The notes under the pieces were generated by a model. That model did not search any database. It saw only the letters and a list, made by a program, of their open reading frames with translations, and was not told the origin of the DNA. 64,000 bases of DNA from Dyella silvae (GTDB lineage: Bacteria > Pseudomonadota > Gammaproteobacteria > Xanthomonadales > Rhodanobacteraceae). Shown piece after piece: positions 16,023 to 25,368 of the stretch; positions within the stretch are counted from its first letter, which is position 1, and the number at the start of each line of letters is the position of its first letter. Location of the stretch: NCBI RefSeq assembly GCF_026421305.1, contig NZ_JAPJBQ010000001.1, forward strand, positions 682,001 through 746,000, given 5' to 3'. Position numbers and translations under genes: made by a program.

Positions 16023-17003
16023 TTGGAACACGCCATCCGTTTTTATGAAGCCGGCAGCCCCGATGTGCTGCGCTACGAAACGATCCAGGTCGGCGCGCCC
16101 GGCCCGGGTGAGGTTCGCCTGCGCCACGAGGCCGTAGGGCTCAATTTCGCCGATACGTATTTCCGCAACGGCACCTACCCCATTCCGCTGCCCAATGGCA
16201 TTGGCGTGGAAGCCGCCGGCATCGTCGATGCCGTGGGTACGGGCGTCAGTAATGTCACCGTGGGCGACCGCGTGACTTACACGGGTTTCATCAACACCCT
16301 GGGTGCCTACAGCACCGCACGGTTGGTGCCAGCTGCGCCGCTGATCCGCCTGCCGGAAACCATTCCGTGCGAGACCGCCGCCGCGATGACCATGCGCGGT
16401 TTGACGGCCGCCTACCTGATGCGCCGCATCTATCCGTTCCAGGCCGGTGAAACCATCCTGCTGCACGCGGCCGCCGGCGGCGTTGGCCTGATCGTGTCGC
16501 AGTGGGCCAAGCTGCTTGGCCTGCGCGTGATCGGTACCGTATCGACCGATGAAAAGGCCGCGGTGGCGCGTGCGCACGGTTGCGACGAAGTCATCAATTA
16601 CAGCCACGAAAATATCGCCGAACGCGCGCGCGAACTGACCGGCGGCAAAGGCGTGTCTGTCGTGTTCGATTCGGTAGGCAAGACCACCTTCATGGCCTCG
16701 CTCGATTCGCTGCGCCGCCGCGGACTCATGGTGTGCGTCGGCACCGCCTCCGGCACCATTCCGCCGTTCGATCCGCAACTTCTCGCCATGAAGGGTTCGC
16801 TGTACCTGACGCGCCCCGCATTGGCCGACTACATCGCCGACCCGGCCGATAAGGCCGCACTTGCCGAGGAACTGTTCGGCCACGTGTCGTCCGGCCGCAT
16901 CAAGATCGAAATCAATCAGCGGTACGCCCTTGAGGATGCGGTGCAGGCGCATCGCGATCTCGAAGCGCGCAAGACCACTGGCTCGTCGATCTTCGTCATC
17001 TGA
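16023..17003 (+). CDS. NADPH:quinone oxidoreductase (zinc-independent MDR)
   Basis: 326 residues. The start is TTG at 16023, 6 nt after a clear GAGGAG; no ATG fits. It has the quinone oxidoreductase pattern: GVEAAGIVDAVG, VGDRVTY, then the Rossmann dinucleotide site AAAGGVGLIVSQWAKLLG and the conserved VFDSVGKTTF. No structural-zinc cysteines are seen. Cytosolic reduction of a quinone or enone is the family reaction; the substrate here is unknown. It is 68 bp after the UspA gene and 9 bp before the dioxygenase gene, so it is in the same operon. Confidence 0.88.
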   Translation: MEHAIRFYEAGSPDVLRYETIQVGAPGPGEVRLRHEAVGLNFADTYFRNGTYPIPLPNGIGVEAAGIVDAVGTGVSNVTVGDRVTYTGFINTLGAYSTARLVPAAPLIRLPETIPCETAAAMTMRGLTAAYLMRRIYPFQAGETILLHAAAGGVGLIVSQWAKLLGLRVIGTVSTDEKAAVARAHGCDEVINYSHENIAERARELTGGKGVSVVFDSVGKTTFMASLDSLRRRGLMVCVGTASGTIPPFDPQLLAMKGSLYLTRPALADYIADPADKAALAEELFGHVSSGRIKIEINQRYALEDAVQAHRDLEARKTTGSSIFVI

Positions 17004-17012
17004 GGCAACACC

Positions 17013-17861
17013 ATGCGTATTGAGCAACTCACCTGCAACATCGGCGCCGAACTGTTCGACGTGAACCTTGCCGATGCTGTGCACAGCGACGACTTGTTCG
17101 GCGAGATCAAGGCCGCGTTGCTCAAGCATCGCGTGCTGTTTCTGCGCGACCAGGACATCAGCCGCCAGGATCACGTCGCGTTCGCGCGCCGCTTCGGCGA
17201 ACTGGAAGACCATCCGGTGGTACCGAGCCACCCGGATGCGCCGGGTCTGGTGCAGATCTACAAGACCCCCGACGCTCCGATCGAACGTTACGAGAACGCC
17301 TGGCACACCGATGCCACGTGGCGCGAGATACCGCCGATGGGCTGCGTGCTTCGTTGCGTGGAATGTCCGCCGGTCGGCGGTGACACCATGTGGGTCAACA
17401 TGGTGACGGCGTACGACATGCTGCCCGCGCACATCAAGAAGCAAATCGCCAGCCTGCGCGCGAGCCACAGCATCGAGGCTTCGTTTGGCGCCGCCATGCC
17501 GATCGAGCGCCGCCTGGCGCTGAAGAAACAATTTCCGGACGCCGAGCACCCGGTGGTGCGCACGCACCCGGAAACGGGCGAGAAGGTGCTGTTCGTCAAC
17601 GCCTTCACCACGCACTTCACCAACTTCCACACGAAGGACAACGTGTGCTTCGGCCAGGATGCCAATCCGGGTTCGGGCCTCCTTCTCAATTACCTGATCA
17701 GTCAGGCCTTCATCCCCGAGTTTCAGGTGCGCTGGCGCTGGAGCAAAAACAGCATCGCCATCTGGGACAACCGTTCCACTCAGCACTATGCGGTCATGGA
17801 CTATCCGCCCTGCCATCGAAAGATGGAGCGCGCAGGCATCGTCGGCGACGCCACGTTCTGA
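17013..17861 (+). CDS. TauD/TfdA-family Fe(II)/2-oxoglutarate dioxygenase
   Basis: 282 residues with the double-stranded beta-helix of the TauD family. The facial triad starts with His98-x-Asp100 (ENAWHTDATW), and the distal His and 2-oxoglutarate-binding Arg lie in WDNRSTQHYAVMDY and HRKMERAGI near the C-terminus. The family hydroxylates carboxylates and sulfonates, often to cleave a C-S or C-O bond or start catabolism. It is 9 bp downstream of the quinone oxidoreductase. Its substrate is probably the compound handled by the whole locus. Confidence 0.9.
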   Translation: MRIEQLTCNIGAELFDVNLADAVHSDDLFGEIKAALLKHRVLFLRDQDISRQDHVAFARRFGELEDHPVVPSHPDAPGLVQIYKTPDAPIERYENAWHTDATWREIPPMGCVLRCVECPPVGGDTMWVNMVTAYDMLPAHIKKQIASLRASHSIEASFGAAMPIERRLALKKQFPDAEHPVVRTHPETGEKVLFVNAFTTHFTNFHTKDNVCFGQDANPGSGLLLNYLISQAFIPEFQVRWRWSKNSIAIWDNRSTQHYAVMDYPPCHRKMERAGIVGDATF

Positions 17862-17896
17862 ACCGAATCCTCCACCACAGATCAACAGGAGAAGCC

Positions 17897-18955
17897 ATGA
17901 ACTTCCTCGACGGTTCGCTCTTTCCCGAGCACCAGGACAAACTGGTCATCACCGCAGCGCCTTATGGTCCCGAGTGGATCCCTTCGGATTTTCCGGATGA
18001 CATTCCCGTCACCATGGAGGAGCAGATCCAGAAGGCGGTCGACTGTTACAACGCCGGCGCCAGCGTGTTGCACCTGCACGTGCGCGAACTGGACGGCAAG
18101 GGCTCCAAGCGCCTGTCCATGTTCAACGAACTCATTGCCGGCGTACGCAAGGCAGTGCCTGACATGGTTATCCAGGTCGGCGGCTCGATCTCCTTCGCGC
18201 CAGAGACCGACGGCGCGAGCGCCAAGTGGCTGAAAGACGATACCCGCCACATGCTGGCCGAACTCGATCCCAAGCCGGATCAGGTAACGGTCACCGTCAA
18301 TACGACCCAGATGAACGTGGTCGAACAGATGGAGATGGCGGACCTCGCCGGTACCTCCATGGCCGAAGCGCCAACCTACCAGGCCTATCGCGAAATGATT
18401 GTGCCGTCTGGTCCGGGCTTCATCGAAGAGCACATCAAGCGCCTGACCGCTGCAGGTATCCAGAGCGCCTTTCAGTTCTACAACATCAACAGCTACGAGA
18501 CCGTCGAGCGCCTCATTCGCCGCGGCGTCTACAAGGGGCCGCTGGTGTGCAACTGGGTGGCGATCGGCGGCGGCATGGACCAGCCCACCATCTACAGTCT
18601 TGCCAACTTCCTGCGCGCCATCCCCGACGGCACCATGCTGACGGTGGAGAGCAGCATGCGCAACGTGCTGCCCATCAACATGATGGGCATCGCCATGGGC
18701 CTGCACGTGCGCTGTGGCATCGAAGACAACCTTTGGAACCAGTCGCGCACCGGCAAGATGACCACGGTGCAGCAGATTGAACAGCTCGTGCGCATTTCGC
18801 GCGAGTTCGGCCGCGAGGTCGCCAACGGCAAGGAAGCACGCGAGATCCTGAAGATCGGCGTGTTCTACGACACCATCGATGAAACGTTGGCTGCCAACGG
18901 TTTTTCACCCAATCGCAAGCCGGGAAAGCTGGGCCTGGCCGAGCTTGCTGCCTGA
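17897..18955 (+). CDS. BKACE (beta-keto acid cleavage enzyme, DUF849)
   Basis: 352 residues from ATG 17897 with AGGAG upstream. It belongs to the 3-keto-5-aminohexanoate cleavage enzyme (Kce/BKACE) family, TIM-barrel zinc enzymes that exchange a beta-keto acid with acetyl-CoA to give acetoacetate and a new acyl-CoA. Visible features are the metal-binding HLH in GASVLHLHVREL, VQVGGSISF, and the C-terminal GIAMGLHVRCGIEDN. The family has many substrates, so the exact beta-keto acid is open. Placement after a dioxygenase and near an acyl-CoA ligase indicates a ring- or chain-cleavage pathway that yields a beta-keto acid. Confidence 0.9.
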   Translation: MNFLDGSLFPEHQDKLVITAAPYGPEWIPSDFPDDIPVTMEEQIQKAVDCYNAGASVLHLHVRELDGKGSKRLSMFNELIAGVRKAVPDMVIQVGGSISFAPETDGASAKWLKDDTRHMLAELDPKPDQVTVTVNTTQMNVVEQMEMADLAGTSMAEAPTYQAYREMIVPSGPGFIEEHIKRLTAAGIQSAFQFYNINSYETVERLIRRGVYKGPLVCNWVAIGGGMDQPTIYSLANFLRAIPDGTMLTVESSMRNVLPINMMGIAMGLHVRCGIEDNLWNQSRTGKMTTVQQIEQLVRISREFGREVANGKEAREILKIGVFYDTIDETLAANGFSPNRKPGKLGLAELAA

Positions 18956-18976
18956 GTTGTAACGGCTAACCGGGTG

Positions 18977-18993
18977 GGGTGCTGTTAGCACCC
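18977..18993 (+). terminator. Hairpin after the BKACE gene
   Basis: GGGTGCT-gtt-AGCACCC, extended by flanking CGGG/CCCG pairs, lies 20 nt past the BKACE stop. There is no U-tract. It could lower expression of the downstream MFS gene or protect the upstream message. Confidence 0.4.
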
Positions 18994-19067
18994 TGCCCGT
19001 CAGGCCAAAGCGTGACGTGTTCCGTCGCGCCATCACATCCGGCGACGATGCCGGCGAGGAGAACACC

Positions 19068-20393
19068 TTGGCAATGCACTACGTCGACGCACCAACGCTG
19101 GGCGCCCCGGTCACATCCATAGACAAGCCGCGCGTCTACGCCTGGCTGGTATTTGCGCTCACTTTCGGCCTGCTGCTGTCGGACTACATGTCGCGCCAGG
19201 TGCTCAACGCCGTCTTTCCGCTGCTCAAGGCGGAATGGGCACTTTCGGATACACAGCTCGGCTCGCTCTCCGGCATCGTTGCCTTGCTGGTGGGTGTGCT
19301 GACCTTCCCGCTGTCCGTGATGGCTGACCGCTGGGGGCGCGTACGCAGCATTCTTCTGATGGCAACGCTCTGGAGCCTCGCCACTCTCGCCTGCGGCATC
19401 GCTACCAGCTACGGCCAAATGCTGACGGCTCGTTTCTTCGTCGGCCTCGGTGAGGCAGCTTACGGCAGCGTGGGCATCGCGCTGATCATCAGCATCTTCC
19501 CGCCGTATCTGCGTTCAACGCTGACCGGTGCCTTCATGGCCGGTGGTGCTTTCGGCTCAGTGGTGGGTATGGCCGTCGGCGGCGTGTTCGCCGCGCGATT
19601 CGGCTGGCGCTCGGCGTTCGTTGCCATGGCCATCTTTGGCGCCGCGCTCGTTGTGACCTATGCGCTGACCGTCAATGAGCGGCGACTGCGTGGCAGTCAT
19701 GCCGCCGCCGCGGATCTGCGCAACCGCCGGCCCGGCTTCAACTTGTCGCTGCGCAACCTGTTTGCCGGTCTGTTCTCCTCCACCTCGGTGATCTGCGCGT
19801 ATATCGGCAGTGGCTTGCAGCTGTTCATCATGGCCGCCGTCATCGCGTGGATGCCCAGCTATCTCAATCGCTACTACGCCATGACGCCTGACAAGGCTGG
19901 TGTCACCGCTGCGGCGTTCGTGCTGATTGGCGCGATCGGCATGGTGGTCTGTGGCGTTGTCACCGATCGTGTATGCCGCCATTCGCCACCGCGAAAGTTC
20001 GCGATGGCCATGGCCTACTGCCTGACTACCGCGATCATTCTCGGCGTGGCGTTCCAGCTCGAGCCTGGCGTCAAGCAGCTTGCCGTTATCGGCGTCGGCA
20101 TGTTCCTCGCGGCGGGCACCTGTGGCCCGGCTGGCGCCATGGTCGCCAATCTCACGCCCACGCCGATTCATGCCACGGCCTTTGCGACGCTCACGCTCGC
20201 CAACAACTTGCTTGGCCTTGCTCCCGGGCCGCTGCTGACCGGCATGCTGGCCGATCAGGTCGGATTGCAGGACGCATTCAAGGTCATTCCCTTGATGGCA
20301 CTGTTAGCTTCGCTCGCCTTCTGGTTCGGCCGCGCCAACTACGCCCAGGATATCGCGCGCGTGCAGAACCAGGCGCTCGCCACGGAAGCGTGA
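19068..20393 (+). CDS. Major facilitator superfamily transporter
   Basis: 441 residues from TTG 19068, 6 nt after GAGGAG; an ATG two codons on is the alternative. Twelve TM helices are apparent. The MFS loop 2-3 signature is visible as ADRWGRVRSI after helix 2, and the N-terminal helix has SDYMSRQVLNAVFP, typical of the anion:cation symporter/aromatic acid branch. It probably imports the small organic acid metabolised by the operon. Helix-rich repeats of Gly and Ala are ordinary for the family. It is followed by the hydrolase gene after 34 bp. Confidence 0.9.
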   Translation: MAMHYVDAPTLGAPVTSIDKPRVYAWLVFALTFGLLLSDYMSRQVLNAVFPLLKAEWALSDTQLGSLSGIVALLVGVLTFPLSVMADRWGRVRSILLMATLWSLATLACGIATSYGQMLTARFFVGLGEAAYGSVGIALIISIFPPYLRSTLTGAFMAGGAFGSVVGMAVGGVFAARFGWRSAFVAMAIFGAALVVTYALTVNERRLRGSHAAAADLRNRRPGFNLSLRNLFAGLFSSTSVICAYIGSGLQLFIMAAVIAWMPSYLNRYYAMTPDKAGVTAAAFVLIGAIGMVVCGVVTDRVCRHSPPRKFAMAMAYCLTTAIILGVAFQLEPGVKQLAVIGVGMFLAAGTCGPAGAMVANLTPTPIHATAFATLTLANNLLGLAPGPLLTGMLADQVGLQDAFKVIPLMALLASLAFWFGRANYAQDIARVQNQALATEA

Positions 20394-20427
20394 CCTTTTC
20401 GACTTCGACATTCGACGGATGCACCAC

Positions 20428-20979
20428 ATGACGAGCCCGACGATCCTCATGGTTCCCGGTCTGCGCGACCATGTCGCCGACCACTGGCAGACCTTGCTCG
20501 AAGCCAGACTTCCAAACGCACGCTCGGTGCCGCCGTTGGAACACGACAAGCTGAGCTGCGATGCCCGCGTGGCAGCGCTCGACAAGGCACTGGCTGCCAT
20601 CGAGGGCCCGGTGATGCTTGTCGCGCACAGTGCGGGCGTGATGATTACGGTGCATTGGGCGCAGAAGCATCATCGCCCTATCCATGCCGCATTGCTGGCA
20701 ACGCCAGCCGACCTGGAATCGCCGATGCCTGCCGGCTACCCGACCATGGACACCTTGCGCGATCACGGCTGGCTGCCGATTCCGCGTACAAACCTGCCCT
20801 TCCCCACCATACTTGCCTCCAGCAACAACGATCCACTGTGCAGCGCGCCGCGCGCGGCCACGCTGGCGAACGACTGGGGCAGCTTGCTGTTTGAACTGGG
20901 CGACGTCGGGCATCTCAATCCGGCGGCCGGTTACGGTCCGTGGCCCATGGCAGAAACTTTGATCCAATCCCTGCTGTGA
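20428..20979 (+). CDS. RBBP9/YdeN family serine hydrolase
   Basis: 183 residues from ATG 20428; ATG 20419 three codons earlier is equally possible. This short alpha/beta hydrolase has the family N-terminus ILMVPGLRDHVADHWQT, a nucleophile elbow AHSAG (most relatives have HSLG), and a C-terminal acid/base region with NNDPLC and DVGHLNPAAGYGPW, where the His completes the triad. Substrates of bacterial members are largely unknown. It closes the first plus-strand operon of the locus, just before a strong palindrome. Confidence 0.85.
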   Translation: MTSPTILMVPGLRDHVADHWQTLLEARLPNARSVPPLEHDKLSCDARVAALDKALAAIEGPVMLVAHSAGVMITVHWAQKHHRPIHAALLATPADLESPMPAGYPTMDTLRDHGWLPIPRTNLPFPTILASSNNDPLCSAPRAATLANDWGSLLFELGDVGHLNPAAGYGPWPMAETLIQSLL

Positions 20980-21000
20980 CATAGCAAGCGAGCCTCGCGT

Positions 21001-21018
21001 GCCCGCTCGCGAGCGGGC
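21001..21018 (+). terminator. Perfect 18-bp palindrome after the hydrolase gene
   Basis: GCCCGCTCGCGAGCGGGC begins 21 nt after the stop. It can form a very stable stem and probably marks the end of the UspA-to-hydrolase transcript, although no U-tract follows. The next ~480 bp to the DUF1302 gene contain no credible ORF except the shared operator at 21199. Confidence 0.5.
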
Positions 21019-21198
21019 GTGCTCCGGGCGATCTCTTCCCGGAATTAGCCACCCTTATCCGGCGTTCTTCATCGGAGACGCTCGCACGCGCCGTGCAGGC
21101 ATCCCTGCCTTCGTGATCAACGTGCATTGCCTTCGTCGCATGAGATCGCGCGACGCATCGGCGTGTTTCATGGCCTTCGCGTGCAGCGCCGATGGCCA

Positions 21199-21221
21199 CT
21201 CCCCCACCGTACTGGGGGGGG
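21199..21221 (+). promoter_or_regulatory. Shared operator site 3 (CTCCCCC-N8-GGGGGGGG)
   Basis: CTCCCCC-accgtact-GGGGGGGG lies 283 bp upstream of the DUF1302 start, oriented toward it. The distance is close to the other two sites (245 and 273 bp), which suggests equally long untranslated leaders. It is the third exact instance of the pattern. Confidence 0.65.
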
Positions 21222-21503
21222 TCTTACGCAGGCACCGGCTGGAATCTGGTCATACCAGAAGCCATCGCTGTCGGCTTCGCCGGAGAGGAAAACACCCTCA
21301 CTGCGTAACCCACTACGTGGCACGCATCCGGCGACAGTGCAGATCCGGCGATTGCTACCACCCGAAAGAATTTCGCCGCGCAGCTCGGGAGAACTTCATG
21401 GGGCGGCCTGGCGAGACGTATCCGCACGTGATGCGCCAGCCGCCAGAGCTGGCCGTGCGGCGGACTTACAGACACAGCGCAAGACATGGGGGAGGACAGT
21501 TGC

Positions 21504-23315
21504 ATGAAGAAGTTTGATGGGGAGATCGAACGCCGCGGCGTGCCGGCCATCCGCTTGATGGCACTCGCTGTCGCAGTGGCGCTCGGTTCCGTGGGCGCGG
21601 CACACGCAGTCGAAATCAACACCGGTAATCCCGACATCGATATTCGCTGGGATAACACCATTCGCTACAACCTTGGGCATCGCGCGCATTCCCAGGATCA
21701 GTCGATCCTCAACAGCCCGAACAACGACGACGGCGACCGCAACTTCGGCAACGGCTCCATCGTGACCAACCGCCTGGATGTGCTGAGCGAGTTCGACTTC
21801 ACGTACAAAAAGAACTATGGCTTCCGCATCAGTGCGGACGGCTGGTACGACCAGGCCTATAGCTCGCTGGACAACACGCACGTGTCCTCGTCCAACCACA
21901 TTGTCGATGGCAAGCCGGCACTTGGCCTGCCCAACTACACCGAACGCTATTTCGAGGGCCCGTCGGCGCAGCTGCTCGACGCCTTCGCCTTCGCCAACTT
22001 CGACATCGATGGCGTGAACGTCAATACCAAGGCCGGTCGTTATGACCTGTTCTGGGGCGAGGCGCTGCTCAATCCGATCCATTCGTTGAGCTACGGCCAG
22101 TCGCCACTCGATATCGGCAAGCTGCTTACCGTGCCTGGCGCCACTGCCAAGGAGCTGTTCCGTCCGCGTCCACAGCTGTCGGCACAGATCCAGGCCACGC
22201 CCACCATCTCGGTCGAAGGCCAGTACTACCTTGGCTGGGAACAGGTGTACTACCCGGAGTCGGGTTCCTACATGGATCCCAATGACGCCGTTCTGCAGGG
22301 CGGCCAGTCGATCTACATCAACGCGACCCAGCGCGCACTGCGCGGCCAGGACATCACCCCGAAGGGTACGGGCGACTGGGGCGTGTCGATGCACTGGAGT
22401 CCGCAGTCCATCGACTCCACCTTTGGCCTCTACTACCGCAACACCTCCGATATCCAGCCACAGTTCATGCTGGCCCCGGCGGTGGCGCCCAACGTCCCCG
22501 CTGCAACCTGCAAGGCGCTCAAGTTCCAGCCGCTGCCGAAGAATATCTGCTACATCGACCCGGCGATGGCCACGGTGCCGCAGATCCTGCAGGGCAATAT
22601 CGGCCAGTACATGGCCACCTATGCCGACAACATCGACATCTACGGCCTGAGCTTCGCCAAGCAGATTCTCGGCGTCAGCTTCAGTGCGGAAGTGAACTAC
22701 CGCCACAACATGCCGTTGGTGAGCATTCCGGTGCAGTTGTTGCCGGCGCCGCTGGCCAGCAAGGTGCCGGGCGCGATCACCACGCTGCCGTCGGATGGCA
22801 ACACCGCCGGCGCACGTGGCGACACCTGGCATGCGGTCACCGACTTCGCCGGCATCGTACCCAAGACCCCGGTGTTCGATACCGCCAATTACGTCGTCGA
22901 ATTCGTGTGGAGCCGCTGGGACAAGGTCACGCAGAATGCCAACGCGTTCGAGGGCACCAGCCCCGGTTACACCGGTATCGACAAGCCGACCAAGAATTAC
23001 GTTGGCACCCAGTTGAGCTTCACGCCGACGTGGTTCCAGGTTTACCCAGGTGTGGACCTGCTGGCACCGATGACCTACACGATGGGTTTGACCGGCAACT
23101 CCGCTGTCACCTTCGGCGGCAACAAGGGCATGGGCAACTTCTCCTTCGGCGTCGGCGCGGACGTGCAGCAGCGTTATCGCTTCGACCTGAAGTACATCGG
23201 CTACGTTGGCCGTGTCGCCGTCAATCAGGCTGGCGTGGTCACCTCCAGCGCGGGCCTGGCGTCGTTGCTGCGCGATCGCAACTACATCGACCTGACGTTC
23301 CAGACCACCTTCTGA
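21504..23315 (+). CDS. DUF1302 family outer-membrane protein
   Basis: 603 residues from ATG 21504, preceded by GGGGGAGGA; an ATG at 21486 overlaps that ribosome site. The signal peptide is IRLMALAVAVALGSVGAAHA. The mature protein begins with the family pattern IDIRWDNTIRYNLGHR, has alternating amphipathic strands with aromatic girdles, and ends YIDLTFQTTF with a terminal Phe as expected for a BAM substrate. DUF1302 proteins are large barrels or barrel-like proteins linked to uptake of hydrophobic carbon sources. It is paired with DUF1329 at 10.1 kb through the shared operator. Confidence 0.9.
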   Translation: MKKFDGEIERRGVPAIRLMALAVAVALGSVGAAHAVEINTGNPDIDIRWDNTIRYNLGHRAHSQDQSILNSPNNDDGDRNFGNGSIVTNRLDVLSEFDFTYKKNYGFRISADGWYDQAYSSLDNTHVSSSNHIVDGKPALGLPNYTERYFEGPSAQLLDAFAFANFDIDGVNVNTKAGRYDLFWGEALLNPIHSLSYGQSPLDIGKLLTVPGATAKELFRPRPQLSAQIQATPTISVEGQYYLGWEQVYYPESGSYMDPNDAVLQGGQSIYINATQRALRGQDITPKGTGDWGVSMHWSPQSIDSTFGLYYRNTSDIQPQFMLAPAVAPNVPAATCKALKFQPLPKNICYIDPAMATVPQILQGNIGQYMATYADNIDIYGLSFAKQILGVSFSAEVNYRHNMPLVSIPVQLLPAPLASKVPGAITTLPSDGNTAGARGDTWHAVTDFAGIVPKTPVFDTANYVVEFVWSRWDKVTQNANAFEGTSPGYTGIDKPTKNYVGTQLSFTPTWFQVYPGVDLLAPMTYTMGLTGNSAVTFGGNKGMGNFSFGVGADVQQRYRFDLKYIGYVGRVAVNQAGVVTSSAGLASLLRDRNYIDLTFQTTF

Positions 23316-23325
23316 CCGAAACACC

Positions 23326-23359
23326 CCGGCATCGTCGCGCTCATACGCGGCGATGCCGG
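23326..23359 (+). terminator. Strong hairpin after the DUF1302 gene
   Basis: CCGGCATCG and CGATGCCGG, extended by TCGC/GCGG (one G.U pair), form a 13-bp stem 10 nt beyond the stop. An A-rich stretch rather than a U-tract follows. It separates the DUF1302 gene from the ligase gene and may cause partial termination. Confidence 0.5.
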
Positions 23360-23496
23360 CGAACTCCTATAAAAAAAATGGCATCTTCATTCAACAACCC
23401 GATGAAGCCTCGCCTTTTGATGAAGGTCCGATACGCCATGCCGGCGTTCTGCACCTGCTTCAAGCACATCCCCTGCCTTCTACACGGAACTCGACA

Positions 23497-25134
23497 ATGA
23501 TTGGCTTGATGATGCAGCAGCCGCTACTTGTCGCGTCCCTGCTGATCCATGCTGCCCGACACCATGCCGACCAGGAGATCGTGTCGCGCCGCGTGGAGGG
23601 TGACATTCATCGCTATCGATTCGTCGACCTCAGCGTACGCGCGCGCCGCCTGGCCAACGCACTCGCCGCCCTCGGCGTCCAGCCCGGTGATCGCGTGGCC
23701 ACGCTCGCGTGGAATGGTTATCGCCATCTGGAGCTAAATTTCGCCGTATCGGGCTCCGGCGCCGTGCTCCACACCATCAACCCGCGACTTCATCTCGACC
23801 ACATTGCTTACATCGTCGAACACGCCGACGACCGTGTGATCTTCTTCGACCTCACGTTCCTTCCCATCATCGAAGCATTGCAGCAACGGCTGACCACGCC
23901 CAGGTTGTTCGTGGCCATGTGCGACGTCACACACATGCCGACCGGGCGCGACGCGCTGCTGTGCTACGAACGTCTGATCGAACGCCACAAGAGCGACTTC
24001 GACTGGCCGTCGATGGACGAGAACACCGCCTCGTCGCTCTGCTATACATCAGGAACGACCGGCAACCCCAAGGGCGTGCTGTACAGCCATCGCTCCACGG
24101 TGTTGCATTCCTATGCCGGCGCGTTGCCCGATGCATTCAACTGCTCCGCGCGCGACGCCATCCTGCCGGTCGTACCCATGTTCCACGTCAATGCGTGGGG
24201 CCTGCCGTTCATCGCTTGCATGGTCGGCGCGAAATTGGTGCTTCCCGGGCCGGCGCTGGATGGGAAATCGCTGTACGAACTGATCGAAGCCGAGCAGGTG
24301 ACGATGTCCGCCGGCGTGCCCACCATCTGGCAAGGATTGCTCTCGCACGTTTCCGGACGCACCAGCGCCTTCTCGTCAATGAAACGCACGGTGATCGGCG
24401 GCGCCCCATGCCCGACCGCCATGGCGATACAATTCCAAAAGGTGCATCAGGTCGACGTACTGCATGCGTGGGGCATGACCGAACTGAGCCCCTTGGGCAC
24501 CGTCTGCAGCCTCAAGCCAAACCAGCTCGCGCTCCCCGAGGACGCGCGTTACGGCATTCAGGCGAAGCAAGGACGCGCCGTGTACGGCATCGACATGAAG
24601 ATCGTCGACCCCAATGGCAAGGCGCTGTCCTGGGACGGCGAATCCGTGGGCGACCTGCTCGTTCGCGGTAACTGGGTGGCCAGCGCCTACTTCGGCGAGT
24701 CATCCGGCCAACCTCTCCGTGACGGCTGGTTCCCCACCGGAGATATGGCGAAGATCGATCGCGACGGCTTCATGCAGATCACCGACCGGAGCAAAGACGT
24801 CATCAAGTCGGGCGGCGAATGGATCAGCTCCATCGACATCGAAAACATCGCCTGCCTTCATCCCGGCGTAGCAAGCGCGACCTGCATCGGGGTGCGTCAC
24901 CCCAAATGGGATGAGCGTCCGCTGCTGCTCATCATCCGAACATCGGGAAGCACGCTGGAACGTGACGAACTGCTTGCGTTCCTTGATGGCAAGCTCGCCC
25001 GTTGGTGGAAGCCGGACGATGTGATCTTTCTTGAAAGCTTCCCGCTTGGTGCCACCGGCAAGGTGCTCAAAGCCAAGCTGAGAGAGCAGTACGGTGACCA
25101 CTACGCCTGCCTGGATACGGCGAAGCCGGCCTAG
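23497..25134 (+). CDS. AMP-forming fatty acyl-CoA ligase (medium/long-chain type)
   Basis: 545 residues from ATG 23497; the frame is open to 23353 but those codons cover the hairpin region. ANL superfamily motifs are complete: P-loop [38 protein letters not shown] with the core Asp, the hinge, and the C-terminal catalytic Lys in [11 protein letters not shown]. It activates a carboxylic acid to acyl-CoA through an acyl-AMP in the cytosol. It is the likely first intracellular step for the hydrophobic acid imported by DUF1302/DUF1329 and lies 181 bp after DUF1302. Confidence 0.92.
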   Translation: MIGLMMQQPLLVASLLIHAARHHADQEIVSRRVEGDIHRYRFVDLSVRARRLANALAALGVQPGDRVATLAWNGYRHLELNFAVSGSGAVLHTINPRLHLDHIAYIVEHADDRVIFFDLTFLPIIEALQQRLTTPRLFVAMCDVTHMPTGRDALLCYERLIERHKSDFDWPSMDENTASSLCYTSGTTGNPKGVLYSHRSTVLHSYAGALPDAFNCSARDAILPVVPMFHVNAWGLPFIACMVGAKLVLPGPALDGKSLYELIEAEQVTMSAGVPTIWQGLLSHVSGRTSAFSSMKRTVIGGAPCPTAMAIQFQKVHQVDVLHAWGMTELSPLGTVCSLKPNQLALPEDARYGIQAKQGRAVYGIDMKIVDPNGKALSWDGESVGDLLVRGNWVASAYFGESSGQPLRDGWFPTGDMAKIDRDGFMQITDRSKDVIKSGGEWISSIDIENIACLHPGVASATCIGVRHPKWDERPLLLIIRTSGSTLERDELLAFLDGKLARWWKPDDVIFLESFPLGATGKVLKAKLREQYGDHYACLDTAKPA

Positions 25135-25338
25135 CCTGGCGTTTGCGCAACGGGCTCAGACGCCCACTTCCCTGCTTCACACAAGAGAGCCCGCCCCGGC
25201 TACGGAAGTGAATGCGCACCACGAAGCATCGGCGCAAGCGCAAGCAGGGAATCATCACAATGCGGCCGAAGCATGCCGTGCAATGTATCCGACCGACCGC
25301 GATAGCTGCGCGGAGCCGGCAGCGGGGAGCATCCTCTT

Positions 25339-25368
25339 AAGGTCCGCTATGAGTCGGGAGCGGACCTT
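25339..25368. repeat. Short palindromic repeat, copy 1
   Basis: AAGGTCCGCT and AGCGGACCTT form a perfect 10-bp stem around an atgagtcggg-type loop. It overlaps the stop codon of the following minus-strand gene. It is the first member of a family of GTCCGCTTCGGGTCGGAAGCGGAC-like palindromes found only between 25.3 and 47.4 kb. The 200 bp between the ligase stop and this repeat contain no gene. Confidence 0.7.

Noticed and set aside
15993-17885. 630-codon open frame on the minus strand
   Set aside because: It lies antisense to the quinone oxidoreductase and dioxygenase genes, which have clear motifs; the product has no recognisable domain and the composition of a high-GC shadow frame.
21396-23324. 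642-codon open frame on the minus strand
   Set aside because: Antisense shadow of the DUF1302 gene, which has a signal peptide and family motifs.
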